Shown here: positions 28,078 through 37,843 of the stretch, piece after piece
Numbering within the stretch: position 1 is the first letter of the stretch
Layout: every line of letters begins with the position of its first letter
Origin: Eilatimonas milleporae
GTDB taxonomy: Bacteria; Pseudomonadota; Alphaproteobacteria; Sphingomonadales; Kordiimonadaceae
Direction: 5' to 3'
DNA length: 64,000 nt
Assembly (NCBI RefSeq): GCF_003688555.1
Contig: NZ_REFR01000009.1
Coordinates: 1-64,000, forward strand
The notes under the pieces: generated by a model
What the model saw: the letters and a program-made list of their open reading frames with translations, nothing else
Told to the model about the DNA's origin: nothing
Database searches by the model: none
Translations under genes and position numbers: made by a program

Positions 28078-29022
28078 TCAATTGATTTTTCTTGTCATAA
28101 ATGATATTAAATCCGGTGTTTTTGTTTCCATATCTTGCGCATCAACAGCCTGCCAATCCGTGCACTGATGCCGGAACCACGTCAGCTGCCGTTTGGCAAA
28201 GCGTCTTGTCTGGACCTTGGCGCGTTCAATGGCCACGGACAAATCCCGATGCCCGGACAGGTAGTCCGACAGACTCGGAACACCCAGGGCGCGCATGACC
28301 GGCCTGTCGTCAGGCAGCCCGCGCGCCAGAAGCGCCTTGACCTCCTCCAGGGCCCCCTGGTTTATCATCATTTCGAACCGGGCATCACACCGTGCATAAA
28401 GGCCCGCCCGTGGCCAGTTCAGCACCCAGCGTGTCAACAGTCCCTGATCAAGGAGCGGCTTTAAAGGACCCGGCGCGGTTCTTTCCTGATAATGGGACAG
28501 AGATTTGCCGGTCGCCTCGATCACTTCGAGGGCACGGGCGATACGCTGGCTGTCGGCGGCGTGTAACTTTTCCGCCATGGCCGGATCCGCGACGCGCAAA
28601 CGATTATACATGTGACCCACGCCATAGGCAGCCATATCGGCACGCACCTGCGCCCTTACATCCACGGGGATATCCGGGACCGTGGCGATCCCTTCGACAA
28701 TTGTCCGGAAATAGAGCCCCGTGCCGCCAACGAGAATAGGCAAACGGCCCTCTTTCCAGGCCGCTTCAACCTCAATCATCGCATACTGACACCAGGCACC
28801 GGCGGAAAATGCCTCGTCACCGTCCACAGTCCCGTACAAGGCATGGGGAATACGAGCCGTTTCCGCCGGTCCGGGCCGCGCCGTGAGCACGGCAAGGTCA
28901 CGGTAGACCTGCATACTGTCGGCGTTGATGACAACGCCGCCCAGCGCCTCGGCCACCCTCAGCGCCAGAGATGACTTGCCGCTGGCCGTCGGGCCTGCAA
29001 TAAAAAGGGCGCTTTTTCTCAA
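28078..29022 (-). CDS. miaA: tRNA dimethylallyltransferase
   Basis: Adds the dimethylallyl group to A37 of tRNAs reading U-starting codons. 314 residues, with the P-loop GPTASGKS (10-17), NADSMQVYRDL, and the ILVGGTGLYFRTIVEG segment; FAKRQLTWFR is near the C-terminus. The start is TTG: the next upstream in-frame codon block ends in a stop within five codons and GGAG lies eight bases before the TTG. It is divergent from serB with only 21 bases between them. Confidence 0.94.
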   Translation of the reverse strand: MRKSALFIAGPTASGKSSLALRVAEALGGVVINADSMQVYRDLAVLTARPGPAETARIPHALYGTVDGDEAFSAGAWCQYAMIEVEAAWKEGRLPILVGGTGLYFRTIVEGIATVPDIPVDVRAQVRADMAAYGVGHMYNRLRVADPAMAEKLHAADSQRIARALEVIEATGKSLSHYQERTAPGPLKPLLDQGLLTRWVLNWPRAGLYARCDARFEMMINQGALEEVKALLARGLPDDRPVMRALGVPSLSDYLSGHRDLSVAIERAKVQTRRFAKRQLTWFRHQCTDWQAVDAQDMETKTPDLISFMTRKIN

Positions 29023-29043
29023 ATCAACACTCCATCAGGGATA

Positions 29044-29964
29044 ATGGGTCTTATGAAGCGGGTGCTGAGCCTGATCGTCAACCCCGCGCATGGTCATGCA
29101 TCGGATGCACTGCGGGCCGCCATGGAACGCGTCGGCACCTTGCTGGCAAAAGAGGGACATACCCCCGACTGGAAGACCCTGAGCACGGGAGAAGCGGTTG
29201 AAACCATATTTGAGACAAGCGAGGAAAACCTTGACCATGTCAGGGCACATCTGCCGCCACTGCTGCATGATCTGCCAGTAGACCGGGCTCTGCTGCCCCC
29301 GGACCAGCGCCGCAAGGCGCTGTTTCTGGCGGACATGGATTCGACCATGATCATGATCGAATGCATCGATGAACTGGCCGATTATGCCGGCGTCAAGGAT
29401 CAGGTCGCGAAAGTCACGGAAGCCGCCATGCGCGGGGAGCTTGATTTCGCGGCTTCCCTGCGGGCCCGCGTCGCCCTGCTATCGGGCCTGAATGCAGATG
29501 TTCTGGAAGCCTGTTATACGGAGCGTGTCCGCATAACACCCGGCGCGGAAACCCTCGTAAAAACCATGACGGCGCATGGAACGCACACGGTTCTTGTATC
29601 GGGGGGATTTACATTTTTCACCGGCCGGGTTGCCGCACGGCTTGGTTTTGACGAACACATTGCCAACCGGCTGGATATCAGGGACGGGCGATTGACCGGA
29701 GAGGTCCTGCCGCCAATCAGCGATGCCAACACCAAACTGGCGACCCTGGAAGACAGACGCAGCAAAATGCAACTGACGAAACATCAGACGCTGGCGGTGG
29801 GAGACGGAGCCAATGACGTGCCGATGATCCATGCCGCGGGACTGGGTATTGCCTTCCGCGCCAAGGAAAAAGCGGTACAGGCCGCCGACGTTGCCCTGTC
29901 ACACACGGACCTCGGGGCCGTGCTGTTCTTGCAAGGCTATTCCAGACCTGAGTTCGCGGCCTGA
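29044..29964 (+). CDS. serB: Phosphoserine phosphatase
   Basis: Last step of serine synthesis, HAD superfamily, 306 residues. The DMDST motif at 97-101 contains the nucleophile Asp97 and general acid Asp99. VSGGFTFFTGRVA supplies motif II Ser, and GDGANDVPMI is the metal-binding motif IV. The first 90 residues are a regulatory N-terminal domain as in other long SerB forms. ATG 29053 is an alternative start. Confidence 0.94.
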   Translation: MGLMKRVLSLIVNPAHGHASDALRAAMERVGTLLAKEGHTPDWKTLSTGEAVETIFETSEENLDHVRAHLPPLLHDLPVDRALLPPDQRRKALFLADMDSTMIMIECIDELADYAGVKDQVAKVTEAAMRGELDFAASLRARVALLSGLNADVLEACYTERVRITPGAETLVKTMTAHGTHTVLVSGGFTFFTGRVAARLGFDEHIANRLDIRDGRLTGEVLPPISDANTKLATLEDRRSKMQLTKHQTLAVGDGANDVPMIHAAGLGIAFRAKEKAVQAADVALSHTDLGAVLFLQGYSRPEFAA

Positions 29965-30082
29965 GCACGTCGCCTTGGGCTCGTCGGCCCTGAACATGCT
30001 GACAACGGCACGGTGCCCACGCTGGCAACATTGCCGGTCACCCGCATATCCCTTTCAGCCCCGTATCTCTTCGAAAAAAGCA

Positions 30083-30108
30083 AAAAGGGCCGGAAATCCA
30101 GCCCTTTT
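30083..30108. terminator. Bidirectional intrinsic terminator, serB / degP
   Basis: AAAAGGGC and GCCCTTTT flank a ten-base loop that can itself pair GGA with TCC. T-rich tails follow on both strands, so it can end both serB (plus) and degP (minus), which converge here. Confidence 0.8.
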
Positions 30109-30139
30109 CGTAATTTTGAAAGACGCAGGCAGACAGCGG

Positions 30140-31678
30140 TCAGCGCTTACCGTCTCCAGTTTCATCCGCATCACCGTCGCTGACGAGCGGCAGCAAGATA
30201 TGAACGGTGTTGCCCCGGAAATGGACAAGGAGCAAAGCGTTCTCACGACCGTCTTCCAAGGCTTCATCCAACAGCTGGACCACCTCGACAGGTTCGGAAA
30301 CCGGGCGCTGGTTGACACGGATGATCACGGTACCGGGTCGTATACCATTACGGGCCGCAGGGCTGCGGCGTACGACGCGGGTAGCCACCACGCCGTCCAC
30401 ATCCTCGTCGATGCGGTAACGGCGGCGCAGGTCAGCGGTGATGGGAGACAGTTCCATGCCCTGGACAAGGGCACGATCCCCAAACGGGTTTTCCTCATCA
30501 TCCTTCCGGCCTGCGGAATCCTCGTCATCCTCGAAATCGCTGTCATCCCGCTCGCCGGTTCTGACGCTCAGGGTTACACGCTCACCGGCTCGGATCAGGA
30601 TCATATCGACATCGCGGTCAATCTCGGTCCGGCCGACCAGACGGGACAGCATGGCCGAGTCCTTGATCGGTTTGCCATCCCACTCGGTGATGACATCGCC
30701 GGGCTGCACACCCGCCGCCGCGGCAGGGCTATCCGGAAAAACACGGCTGACCAAAGCACCCTCATCCGTTTCAAGCCCCAGACTTTCAGCGTATTCCTTG
30801 GTCATGGCCTGGATGGATACACCCAGCCAACCGCGCCGCACGCGGCCGAATTCGCGAATCTGATCGATGATGTAACCGGCATAATTGGACGGAATGGCAA
30901 AGCCAATCCCCACATTGCCGCCCGATGGCGAGAAGATCAGCGTGTTCACACCGATGACCTCGCCCTCCATGTTGAACATCGGTCCACCGGAATTGCCCCT
31001 GTTGATGGGGGCATCCGTCTGTATGAATTCCACATTGGAATTGCCGATTTGACGGTTGCGCGCGGAGATGATCCCCGCTGTCACCGTACCGCCCAGACCA
31101 TAAGGGTTTCCAATGGTCATCACCCAGTCACCAATACGGTCACCGTCACTGTTCCCCCACCCCACATTGGGCAAAGGCTCGTCGGCCTCGATCTTCAGCA
31201 GGGCCAGATCGGAACTTCTGTCACGGCCAACGATGTCAGCCTCATATTCGTCACCGTCAATGGTGATAACCGTGATTTCGTCGGCTTCCTCGATCACATG
31301 GTAGTTGGTCACCACATAGCCGTCCGCATCGATGATAAAACCGGACCCGAGAGAGCGGGCCTCGCGGGGTTCATCCCCTTCATCGAACTGTTCACGGAAT
31401 TCCTCCCAGAGGTCGCCGAACGGCGTGCCTTCAGGCAGATCGGGTAAACGCCGTCCCCGGCGGGCCGGAATATTCTGCACGGTCGAGATATTGACCACCG
31501 CCGGCGAATATTTCTCCACCAGATCGGCAAAACTTTCCGGCGCACCCCGTGCTTCGGCAGAGCCTGTAAAAGTGAACAAAGCCGACAGGACAACGGCCAG
31601 TGCCAGGGCCAGAAGTCCCCATCGGCGGACATGGGCCATGTCACGCTGTCGATTTACAATATTGATGCGAGTGGTCAC
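30140..31678 (-). CDS. degP: Periplasmic DegP/Do-family serine protease
   Basis: Envelope quality-control protease and chaperone, 512 residues from the GTG start. Signal peptide with hydrophobic core about residues 20-38 ending GSAEA; S1C trypsin-like domain with catalytic His127 (TNYHVI), Asp157 (SSDLALL) and Ser230 (GNSGGP); first PDZ about 290-375, an Asp/Glu-rich linker, second PDZ about 415-500. The frame is open to 31768; GTG 31678 with AAGGAG seven bases upstream is preferred, ATG 31639 is the alternative. hflC lies upstream on the same strand across a 315-base gap. degP versus degQ cannot be settled. Confidence 0.9.
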   Translation of the reverse strand: MTTRINIVNRQRDMAHVRRWGLLALALAVVLSALFTFTGSAEARGAPESFADLVEKYSPAVVNISTVQNIPARRGRRLPDLPEGTPFGDLWEEFREQFDEGDEPREARSLGSGFIIDADGYVVTNYHVIEEADEITVITIDGDEYEADIVGRDRSSDLALLKIEADEPLPNVGWGNSDGDRIGDWVMTIGNPYGLGGTVTAGIISARNRQIGNSNVEFIQTDAPINRGNSGGPMFNMEGEVIGVNTLIFSPSGGNVGIGFAIPSNYAGYIIDQIREFGRVRRGWLGVSIQAMTKEYAESLGLETDEGALVSRVFPDSPAAAAGVQPGDVITEWDGKPIKDSAMLSRLVGRTEIDRDVDMILIRAGERVTLSVRTGERDDSDFEDDEDSAGRKDDEENPFGDRALVQGMELSPITADLRRRYRIDEDVDGVVATRVVRRSPAARNGIRPGTVIIRVNQRPVSEPVEVVQLLDEALEDGRENALLLVHFRGNTVHILLPLVSDGDADETGDGKR

Positions 31679-31993
31679 GCACACACTCCTTCTTTTAAAA
31701 CAAGCGCCGCCTCTCAGAGGCAAAATCCTTATGACGGCGGTATCCCAAGTCAACCGGTCGATCACCATCTTTCAGTATCTGCAGGGTTTCATCGGTCTGC
31801 ACTGATAACACGGTATCGCGGTTGCCGCCGTTACAGCATTTAGGTGCCGGTCAGTCGGTGCCAAGCCGCTTTGCGGTAGGATGTTTTGCGACTGCGACAA
31901 GCAGTCATGCAAAACACCCATACAGCATAGTTTACGCCTCTTATACCACCGGGATCACATAAACCCTGTGCGCAATCGCGTTACCCGGACCTG
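31679..31993. other. hflC-degP intergenic region
   Basis: The 315-base gap holds a strong palindrome (31882-31916) and, nearer degP, a minus-strand TTGACT that could be the -35 of a degP promoter without a clear -10. No gene was seen. Confidence 0.45.
31882..31916. repeat. Interrupted palindrome downstream of hflC
   Basis: TGTTTTGC-GACTGC pairs with GCAGTC-at-GCAAAACA around a five-base loop: 14 bp with a two-base bulge. It lies about 80 bases after the hflC stop. There is no T-run. It may be a Rho-dependent transcript-end stabiliser or a dispersed palindromic element. Confidence 0.55.
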
Positions 31994-32866
31994 TTATCGG
32001 TTTTCGCTCTGCGCTTCCATGAACAGCTTGAAGAATTCACTGTCAGGCGAAAGAACCAGGGTGGTGTCATCCTTTCCAAGGGCTTTGCGATATGCCTGCA
32101 TGGTCCGATAGAATTCGAAGAATTCCTTGTCCCGGCCAAAAGCCTCGGCAAATACGCGCACGGCGACGGCATCGGCCTCACCGCGGATCTTCTGGGCCTC
32201 TCTTTCAGCATTCGCCAGGGTTTCAGCCACTTCCCGGTCCGCGCCGGCACGGATCTTCAGAGCCTCTTCCTGCCCTTCAGCGCGCGCCTGAGCGGCCTCG
32301 CGCTGACGTTCCGTCTCCATGCGTTGGAAAATGGACTGGCTGTTTTGGGGCGGCAAATCAACGCGTTTGAGACGAACGTCGATCACTTCCAGACCAATGG
32401 ACTGGGCACGCTCATTGGTCAGGTTTTCAATTTGCGCCATCAGCGCGCGCCGCTCGCCGGAGACAATGGCCGGCATTTCCTGGGTGGCCAGAATCTGACG
32501 CACCGCCGACTGCATGATCCGTTCCAAGAGATCGGCGGCTCTGAGTTCGGTCCGGGCCGCCTGGTACATCCGCAGGGGATCGACAATCCGGAACCGGGCA
32601 AAGCTGTCAACCAGGATCCGGCGCTGATCGCTGGCGAGCACTTCCTGAGGCGGCACATCAAGGCTGAGGATGCGCTTTTCCAGCAAAATCACCTGCTCGA
32701 AAATCGGCATCTTCAGATGAAGGCCGGACTCCGCGATGGTCCGTTTGGGCTCTCCGAACTGAACAACAATGGCCTGTTTGCGTTCATCAATAACGAAAAA
32801 AGCCCCGGCGGCCACGAATACGGCGATCACGGCCACGACAATGAGGGAAATCAATCTCGCATTCAT
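31994..32866 (-). CDS. hflC: FtsH modulator HflC
   Basis: SPFH/band-7 membrane protein (290 residues) forming a periplasmic complex with HflK that restrains the FtsH protease. One N-terminal helix (about 6-26), then VVQFGEPKRTI and the SPFH domain, followed by a long Ala/Glu/Arg-rich helix (about 185-240). It begins five bases after hflK. Confidence 0.95.
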   Translation of the reverse strand: MNARLISLIVVAVIAVFVAAGAFFVIDERKQAIVVQFGEPKRTIAESGLHLKMPIFEQVILLEKRILSLDVPPQEVLASDQRRILVDSFARFRIVDPLRMYQAARTELRAADLLERIMQSAVRQILATQEMPAIVSGERRALMAQIENLTNERAQSIGLEVIDVRLKRVDLPPQNSQSIFQRMETERQREAAQARAEGQEEALKIRAGADREVAETLANAEREAQKIRGEADAVAVRVFAEAFGRDKEFFEFYRTMQAYRKALGKDDTTLVLSPDSEFFKLFMEAQSENR

Positions 32867-32871
32867 GGCGC

Positions 32872-33978
32872 TTACTCCCCACCCTGGCTGCGTTTCTGCA
32901 GCTCGTTGAGCGGCAGATAAGGCACAACCCCGCCGCCTGCCTGACCGTCGAGAATGATCTTGTCCATACCGGACAGGATTTGTTCCATGGTTTCCAGATA
33001 TATCCGTTGACGGGTTACATCCTTGGCCGCCTGATATTCGTTATAAACGGAAATAAAGCGCGCGGCTTCACCCTCGGCGCGGGCCACGGTTTCCGCGCGG
33101 TAGGCTTCGGCCTGCTGGATAAGACGCTGGGCATTCCCGCGCGCCTCCGGTAGGACACGGCGACGATAGGCATCGGCTTCATTCTTGAAACGCTGCTGAT
33201 CCGCCTCGGCCCGTTGCACATCCAGAAAAGCGTCTTTCACTTCGGCCGGTGCCTCGGACTGGTTGATCTGAACCCGGACGATATCGATCCCGCTTTCATA
33301 CTCGTCGAGAATGCTCTGGATGCTGGTCTCGGCGTCCTGTTCGATCTGACCGCGCGCTGTGGTGATGACGGGCGTGATCCGGTCTTTACCGACCAGTTCC
33401 CGCATCACGCTTTCTCCAACCGATTTCACAGTGGAATCGGGTTCACGCAGGTTGAACAGGAAATTGCCAAGATCGGAAATCCGCCAGACGATGTTGAACT
33501 TGATATCGACGATATTTTCGTCACCGGTCAGCATCAGACTTTCGTCGCGGGCTTCGACTGTCTGGCGACCACCCCGGCTGGCGCGGGACCGGCTGCCGAT
33601 TTCAGTGGTGATTTCGTCCGTAACAGGGCGGACAATTGCTGTTTCTATGGGATACGGCAGATGCCAGTGCAGACCCGGTGCGGCGGATTCGGTCCAGCGT
33701 CCGAATTGCAGGACAACGCCCTGTTCGTTCGGTTCCACACGGTAAATGCCGCTGCCAAGCCAAATCACCAGGACCAGCAACAAAACAAGCCAGATACCAT
33801 TCTGGCCACCCGGCAGCGCCTTGCGAAGCTGTTCCTGGCTTTTGCGGATGAATTCGTCGAACTGGGGGTCACCGCCCGGTCCGCGCCCTCCCGGACCACG
33901 CCCTCCGGAACCGCCGGACCGCGAACCGTCGCCCCAGGGGTTGGGACGGTCACCGCCGCCATTGCTTTGCCATGGCAT
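32872..33978 (-). CDS. hflK: FtsH modulator HflK
   Basis: Partner of HflC, 368 residues. The N-terminus is Gly/Pro/Asp-rich (MPWQSNGGGDRPNPWG), as in other HflK proteins, then one membrane helix (about 62-80), the SPFH domain (VVLQFGRWTESAAPGLHWHLPYPIE in pieces) and a long coiled region. ATG 33978 with GGGAGA upstream is chosen; the frame runs open to 34137 without family similarity. Order hflK-hflC-degP is typical of alphaproteobacteria. Confidence 0.95.
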   Translation of the reverse strand: MPWQSNGGGDRPNPWGDGSRSGGSGGRGPGGRGPGGDPQFDEFIRKSQEQLRKALPGGQNGIWLVLLLVLVIWLGSGIYRVEPNEQGVVLQFGRWTESAAPGLHWHLPYPIETAIVRPVTDEITTEIGSRSRASRGGRQTVEARDESLMLTGDENIVDIKFNIVWRISDLGNFLFNLREPDSTVKSVGESVMRELVGKDRITPVITTARGQIEQDAETSIQSILDEYESGIDIVRVQINQSEAPAEVKDAFLDVQRAEADQQRFKNEADAYRRRVLPEARGNAQRLIQQAEAYRAETVARAEGEAARFISVYNEYQAAKDVTRQRIYLETMEQILSGMDKIILDGQAGGGVVPYLPLNELQKRSQGGE

Positions 33979-34190
33979 AATATCTGTCTCCCAAATTGTC
34001 GGGTTTGTCGCGCAGACAAAACCGCGCTTTCCCAAGCGCATCGCCTTTTCCGGAATATACGCTACATCAGGCACGCTGAACCGTTTCATGCGTGAGAACA
34101 AAGCCCGTGTTCTTGGCATTCTATATATGTTAGGCACCCCGGCACTGCAACGGTTCCCGGCAACACGCCAAACAGGAGCGGCACTGGATT

Positions 34191-35348
34191 ATGACATCAC
34201 CGGACAAAGAGAGCCTGAAACAAGCGGTTAAGGATGCCTTGGCAACCATAACGGTGCCTGACGGAGAGGTTAAAAAAGCGGGCAGTCCGGCGCAGGATAT
34301 CGTCGGCGCGGGACTGGTCAGCGCGGTTATCGTTGACGATGAGGCGCGTGCAGGCATCGTGCTGGATTTCGGGACATCGGCACCCGGCGATGTGGAAGCC
34401 TTGCGGACGGCGGCGGAAAACGCCGCCAGAAATGTCAATGGCATCACGCAGGCCAATGTGGTGCTGACCGCGGCAAAAACAGAAACGGCTGCCAAGACCG
34501 CGTCTGCCAGGCCACGGCCGAACCAGACAGGTCCCGCCCCTACCCTGAAGCGCACACCGCCGCCACCGCCGAGCCCGAAAGAAATCCCCGGTATCCGGCA
34601 TATTATCGCGGTTGCCAGCGGCAAGGGCGGCGTGGGCAAATCAACGACATCCATCAATCTGGCGCTGGGCCTCAAGGAACAGGGCCTGAAGACCGGTATT
34701 CTGGACCTTGACATTTTCGGGCCGTCGCTGCCGATGTTGCTCGGACTGGATGCACGTCCCAACGCCGAAGACAAAAAAATCATCCCCCATGTGGCACACG
34801 GCCTGACGGCCATGTCGATCGGCTTTCTTCTGGATGTGGATCAACCCGTGGTCTGGCGCGGCCCCCGCGTGATGGGTGCCACCCAGCAATTGATTCATGA
34901 AGTCGCCTGGGGCGAACTGGACGTTCTGGTCATCGACATGCCGCCCGGCACCGGCGATGTACAGTTGACACTGGTGCAACAGGCACCGCTGTCAGGCGCG
35001 GTGATTGTCTCAACGCCGCAGGACCTGGCCCTGATAGACGCGCGCAAGGGACTGGCCATGTTCCGCAAGGTTGGAACACCGGTTTTCGGATTTATTGAGA
35101 ATATGAGCTATCTGAACTGCCCCAGTTGCGGGCATGAAATCCATGTTTTCGGACATGGCGGCGCCGAAGCGGCTGCGCAGGAACTGAACACCCCGTTTCT
35201 GGGCCGTGTCCCTTTGCACATGCGTATCCGCGAAAGCGCGGATGCGGGCAACCCGATCATGGTGTCGGACCCCGATTGTCCCGAAGCTGCCGCATACAGA
35301 AGCATCGCCCGCAAAGTGGCACACAGCCTGGAAACCGCTGAAGGTTAG
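34191..35348 (+). CDS. mrp: Mrp/NBP35-type iron-sulfur carrier ATPase
   Basis: P-loop ATPase that carries and inserts Fe-S clusters (ApbC/Mrp family), 385 residues. An N-terminal MIP18-type domain (about 1-95) is followed by a Pro/Ala linker, the deviant Walker A SGKGGVGKST (143-152), DIDMPPGTGDVQL, and the cluster-binding CxxC in NCPSCG (about 310-313). It is divergent from hflK and convergent with folA. Confidence 0.94.
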   Translation: MTSPDKESLKQAVKDALATITVPDGEVKKAGSPAQDIVGAGLVSAVIVDDEARAGIVLDFGTSAPGDVEALRTAAENAARNVNGITQANVVLTAAKTETAAKTASARPRPNQTGPAPTLKRTPPPPPSPKEIPGIRHIIAVASGKGGVGKSTTSINLALGLKEQGLKTGILDLDIFGPSLPMLLGLDARPNAEDKKIIPHVAHGLTAMSIGFLLDVDQPVVWRGPRVMGATQQLIHEVAWGELDVLVIDMPPGTGDVQLTLVQQAPLSGAVIVSTPQDLALIDARKGLAMFRKVGTPVFGFIENMSYLNCPSCGHEIHVFGHGGAEAAAQELNTPFLGRVPLHMRIRESADAGNPIMVSDPDCPEAAAYRSIARKVAHSLETAEG

Positions 35349-35396
35349 ACCGGCGGTCTCTGCGGCAATTTCGAGAGACCCGGCGACGCAGCGCTC

Positions 35397-35879
35397 TCAA
35401 CGGCGCTGCAAAATCCGGAAAGCCAATGCGGGACATCCAGCATCGGCTGGGACGTCACGACGCCCGATCTCATCCCAGTCGGTTTCGTCAAACTCCGGGA
35501 ACACCGTGTCTCCGTCCACCTCCGCGTCAATCTCGGTGATATAGAGGCGATCAGCCAATGGCAGGGCTTGGGCGTAAATCTGTGCGCCGCCTATGACCAT
35601 TGCTTCATCCGCGGCAGCGGTCCTGTCCAACGCAGCCTCAAGGCTGTGGACGGTGACGGTGCCGGCATGGCTCCAGTCCTCCTGGCGGGAAATCACGATA
35701 TTGTCACGCCCAGGCAAAGGCCGTCCGATGGACTCAAAGGTACGGCGCCCCATGATGACCGGCTTTCCCATGGTGACCGCCTTGAAATACTTCAGGTCAG
35801 TCGGCAGATGCCACGGCATGCCGCCGTCACGGCCGATGACATTGCTCCGTGCGCGGGCAACGATCAGACTTGTGGTCAT
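35397..35879 (-). CDS. folA: Dihydrofolate reductase
   Basis: NADPH-dependent reduction of dihydrofolate, 160 residues, the usual chromosomal length. IGRDGGMPWHLPTDLKYFK contains the catalytic Asp of the DHFR signature, followed by GRRTFESIGRPLPGR and VIGGAQIYAQALPLADRLYITEI. The ATG shares a base with the stop of the sensor kinase upstream (TGATG), and thyA is the first gene of the unit, so dTMP synthesis and folate recycling are co-expressed. Confidence 0.96.
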   Translation of the reverse strand: MTTSLIVARARSNVIGRDGGMPWHLPTDLKYFKAVTMGKPVIMGRRTFESIGRPLPGRDNIVISRQEDWSHAGTVTVHSLEAALDRTAAADEAMVIGGAQIYAQALPLADRLYITEIDAEVDGDTVFPEFDETDWDEIGRRDVPADAGCPALAFRILQRR

Positions 35880-37843
35880 CAGAAAATCACATCGTCTTCG
35901 AGAACACCGTCGGATGGCATGATTTCCAACGGCAAATGAACCTGAAGCGTACTGCCGATAGTCAAGGTGCTCTCCACATGAATGAAACCGCCCATGCGCT
36001 CAACAAGTTCACGGCAAATGGCCAATCCCAGTCCGACGCCCCCATGCTGCCGCGAGTGGGCTGCATCCACCTGGGTAAACCGGTCGAAAAGCGAAGGCAA
36101 TTTGGAACTGGGGATACCGATACCGGTGTCGGTAACCTGCATCACCCAGCCGGGCGCGCCGTTGTCCATGGGTTTGTGCGCCATCCGAATGGTCACACCG
36201 CCCTCTTCCGTGAATTTAATCGCATTTGACGACAGGTTGATCAGAATCTGCCGCAATCTGATCATGTCCCCCATCAGTTGCTCGGGCAAGGTTTCATCGA
36301 CCGTAACGTTGAGGGTCAGGCCCTTGTCGGCCGCCTGTTTGCGTAACAGGGACCTGACACGATCGGCCAGGTCCCGCACCCGGAAAGGCGCCTTCTCGAT
36401 GCGCATCTTGCCCGCTTCCAGCTTTGCCAGATCCAGAATGTCATTGATAAGACGCAAGAGGTGATTGCCGCTTTCATTGATATCAACGGCATAATCCACA
36501 TAGCGCTTGTCACCGACCGGCCCCAGGGACTGATCCGCCAGGATTTGCGAAAAGCCCAGTATGGCGTTCAGCGGTGTGCGCAATTCGTGACTGACCGTGG
36601 CAAGAAACTCGGATTTGGCGCGGTTGGCCGTTTCAGCGGCCTTGCGGGCATCAACCAGCTCGTCATTCAGACTTTGCAGCAGTTTATTATGCTGTTCGAG
36701 TTCCTTATGAGCATTTTTCAGCGCCCGCGTACGCCGATAGACAATTTCCTGCACCCTGTTCGCCCGCATCGATTGGGTGCGCATGATGAACAGAACCAAC
36801 CCGATCAGGACCAGACAAACACTGGCCGTAATGACGGCACGGCCATAATCGGCCGGAATAAGGCTCCTTGGTGCCGACGTACGCGCCTGCCAGATATTCG
36901 CGCCAAGCCGGATGGTTCGGCTGAAGCTGTATCGGTCATTGTCCCGATAGGGATCATCTGTACCGGCCGCTTCAACACCGTTGACACTGTAGGGCTGTGC
37001 TTCGCCAAATCCCCGAACCTGCGCGCCATCGGCGGAAGACGCGTAAAAAGCCATCGAAATACCGCCCACAGGTGCCGATAGACGCGCTTCCTCCAGCAGG
37101 GCATCAAGGTCTTCCAACTGGACGACGAATGCATCCATACCGTCAATCGGCCCGACGGGGGAAACCAGCAATATGGTCGCACTGCCGCCGACCTCGGCCA
37201 CGGTCGGCGGCGCCGGCGTGGTCACGGACATGCCCTTCATACGTGCCTCGCGCAGTATGGCGGCAATATCCTCATAGGCGCTGATATCAATCCCTATCAG
37301 CTGCATATGCCCGACAAGATTTTCAGAGGCGTCGGCGAACCCGATCTCCGCCATGTAAATGACAAAGGCCTCCCCTTGCAGAGGTCCGCGCGGCGGCGCA
37401 TCCTCAAAACGCCGGATCATGAAATCCGCCCGCCCGCCACGTCTGGCGCGGTCCACTATGGCGTCACTGTTTTCAGCGGGCGCGGCCAGTACCAGTGTCA
37501 CCACCCGCGGCGTTGCGAAAAGCGTCGCATCGATCTCGAAAAAACGTTGCAGGTCCTCATCCGAAAGCGCGTCTGTCGTTGACGAGAAACGTTGTAGGCT
37601 CTCCGCCGTCTGCAAACGCTGGTCGATCTGCCGGGCGGCCCGGTCAATCATCAGATTGGCGGCTGCCTGAAACGTGGCGTAGGCTTCCCGTTCCGCCGAA
37701 AGGATGGATTCACGCGTGGCGGACCATGTGATGCCAAGCCCGATCAGCAGCACCAAAGCCATTAGAAACCGCTGGCGCATTCCACGGCTGTCATCGCGGC
37801 GGGTAACGGGAACCTGCGCCTGGCCTGGCGGTATTTTCATCAT
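35879..37843 (-). CDS. CHASE-like sensor histidine kinase inside the thyA-folA operon
   Basis: A 654-residue membrane kinase. Residues 24-42 and 335-354 are membrane helices enclosing a periplasmic domain of about 290 residues that resembles a CHASE domain ([35 protein letters not shown]). A coiled coil (about 363-410) leads to HisKA with His419 ([10 protein letters not shown]) and HATPase_c with an N-box [22 protein letters not shown] and [10 protein letters not shown]. No receiver domain is attached and no regulator gene is adjacent, so the partner is unknown. It overlaps thyA by ATGA and folA by one base, so it sits in a translationally coupled trio. The CHASE assignment is moderate. Confidence 0.88.
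   Translation of the reverse strand: MMKIPPGQAQVPVTRRDDSRGMRQRFLMALVLLIGLGITWSATRESILSAEREAYATFQAAANLMIDRAARQIDQRLQTAESLQRFSSTTDALSDEDLQRFFEIDATLFATPRVVTLVLAAPAENSDAIVDRARRGGRADFMIRRFEDAPPRGPLQGEAFVIYMAEIGFADASENLVGHMQLIGIDISAYEDIAAILREARMKGMSVTTPAPPTVAEVGGSATILLVSPVGPIDGMDAFVVQLEDLDALLEEARLSAPVGGISMAFYASSADGAQVRGFGEAQPYSVNGVEAAGTDDPYRDNDRYSFSRTIRLGANIWQARTSAPRSLIPADYGRAVITASVCLVLIGLVLFIMRTQSMRANRVQEIVYRRTRALKNAHKELEQHNKLLQSLNDELVDARKAAETANRAKSEFLATVSHELRTPLNAILGFSQILADQSLGPVGDKRYVDYAVDINESGNHLLRLINDILDLAKLEAGKMRIEKAPFRVRDLADRVRSLLRKQAADKGLTLNVTVDETLPEQLMGDMIRLRQILINLSSNAIKFTEEGGVTIRMAHKPMDNGAPGWVMQVTDTGIGIPSSKLPSLFDRFTQVDAAHSRQHGGVGLGLAICRELVERMGGFIHVESTLTIGSTLQVHLPLEIMPSDGVLEDDVIF

Noticed and set aside
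29831-31447. 538-aa plus-strand open frame
   Set aside because: Begins inside serB and runs antisense to degP, whose catalytic triad and PDZ domains are clear.
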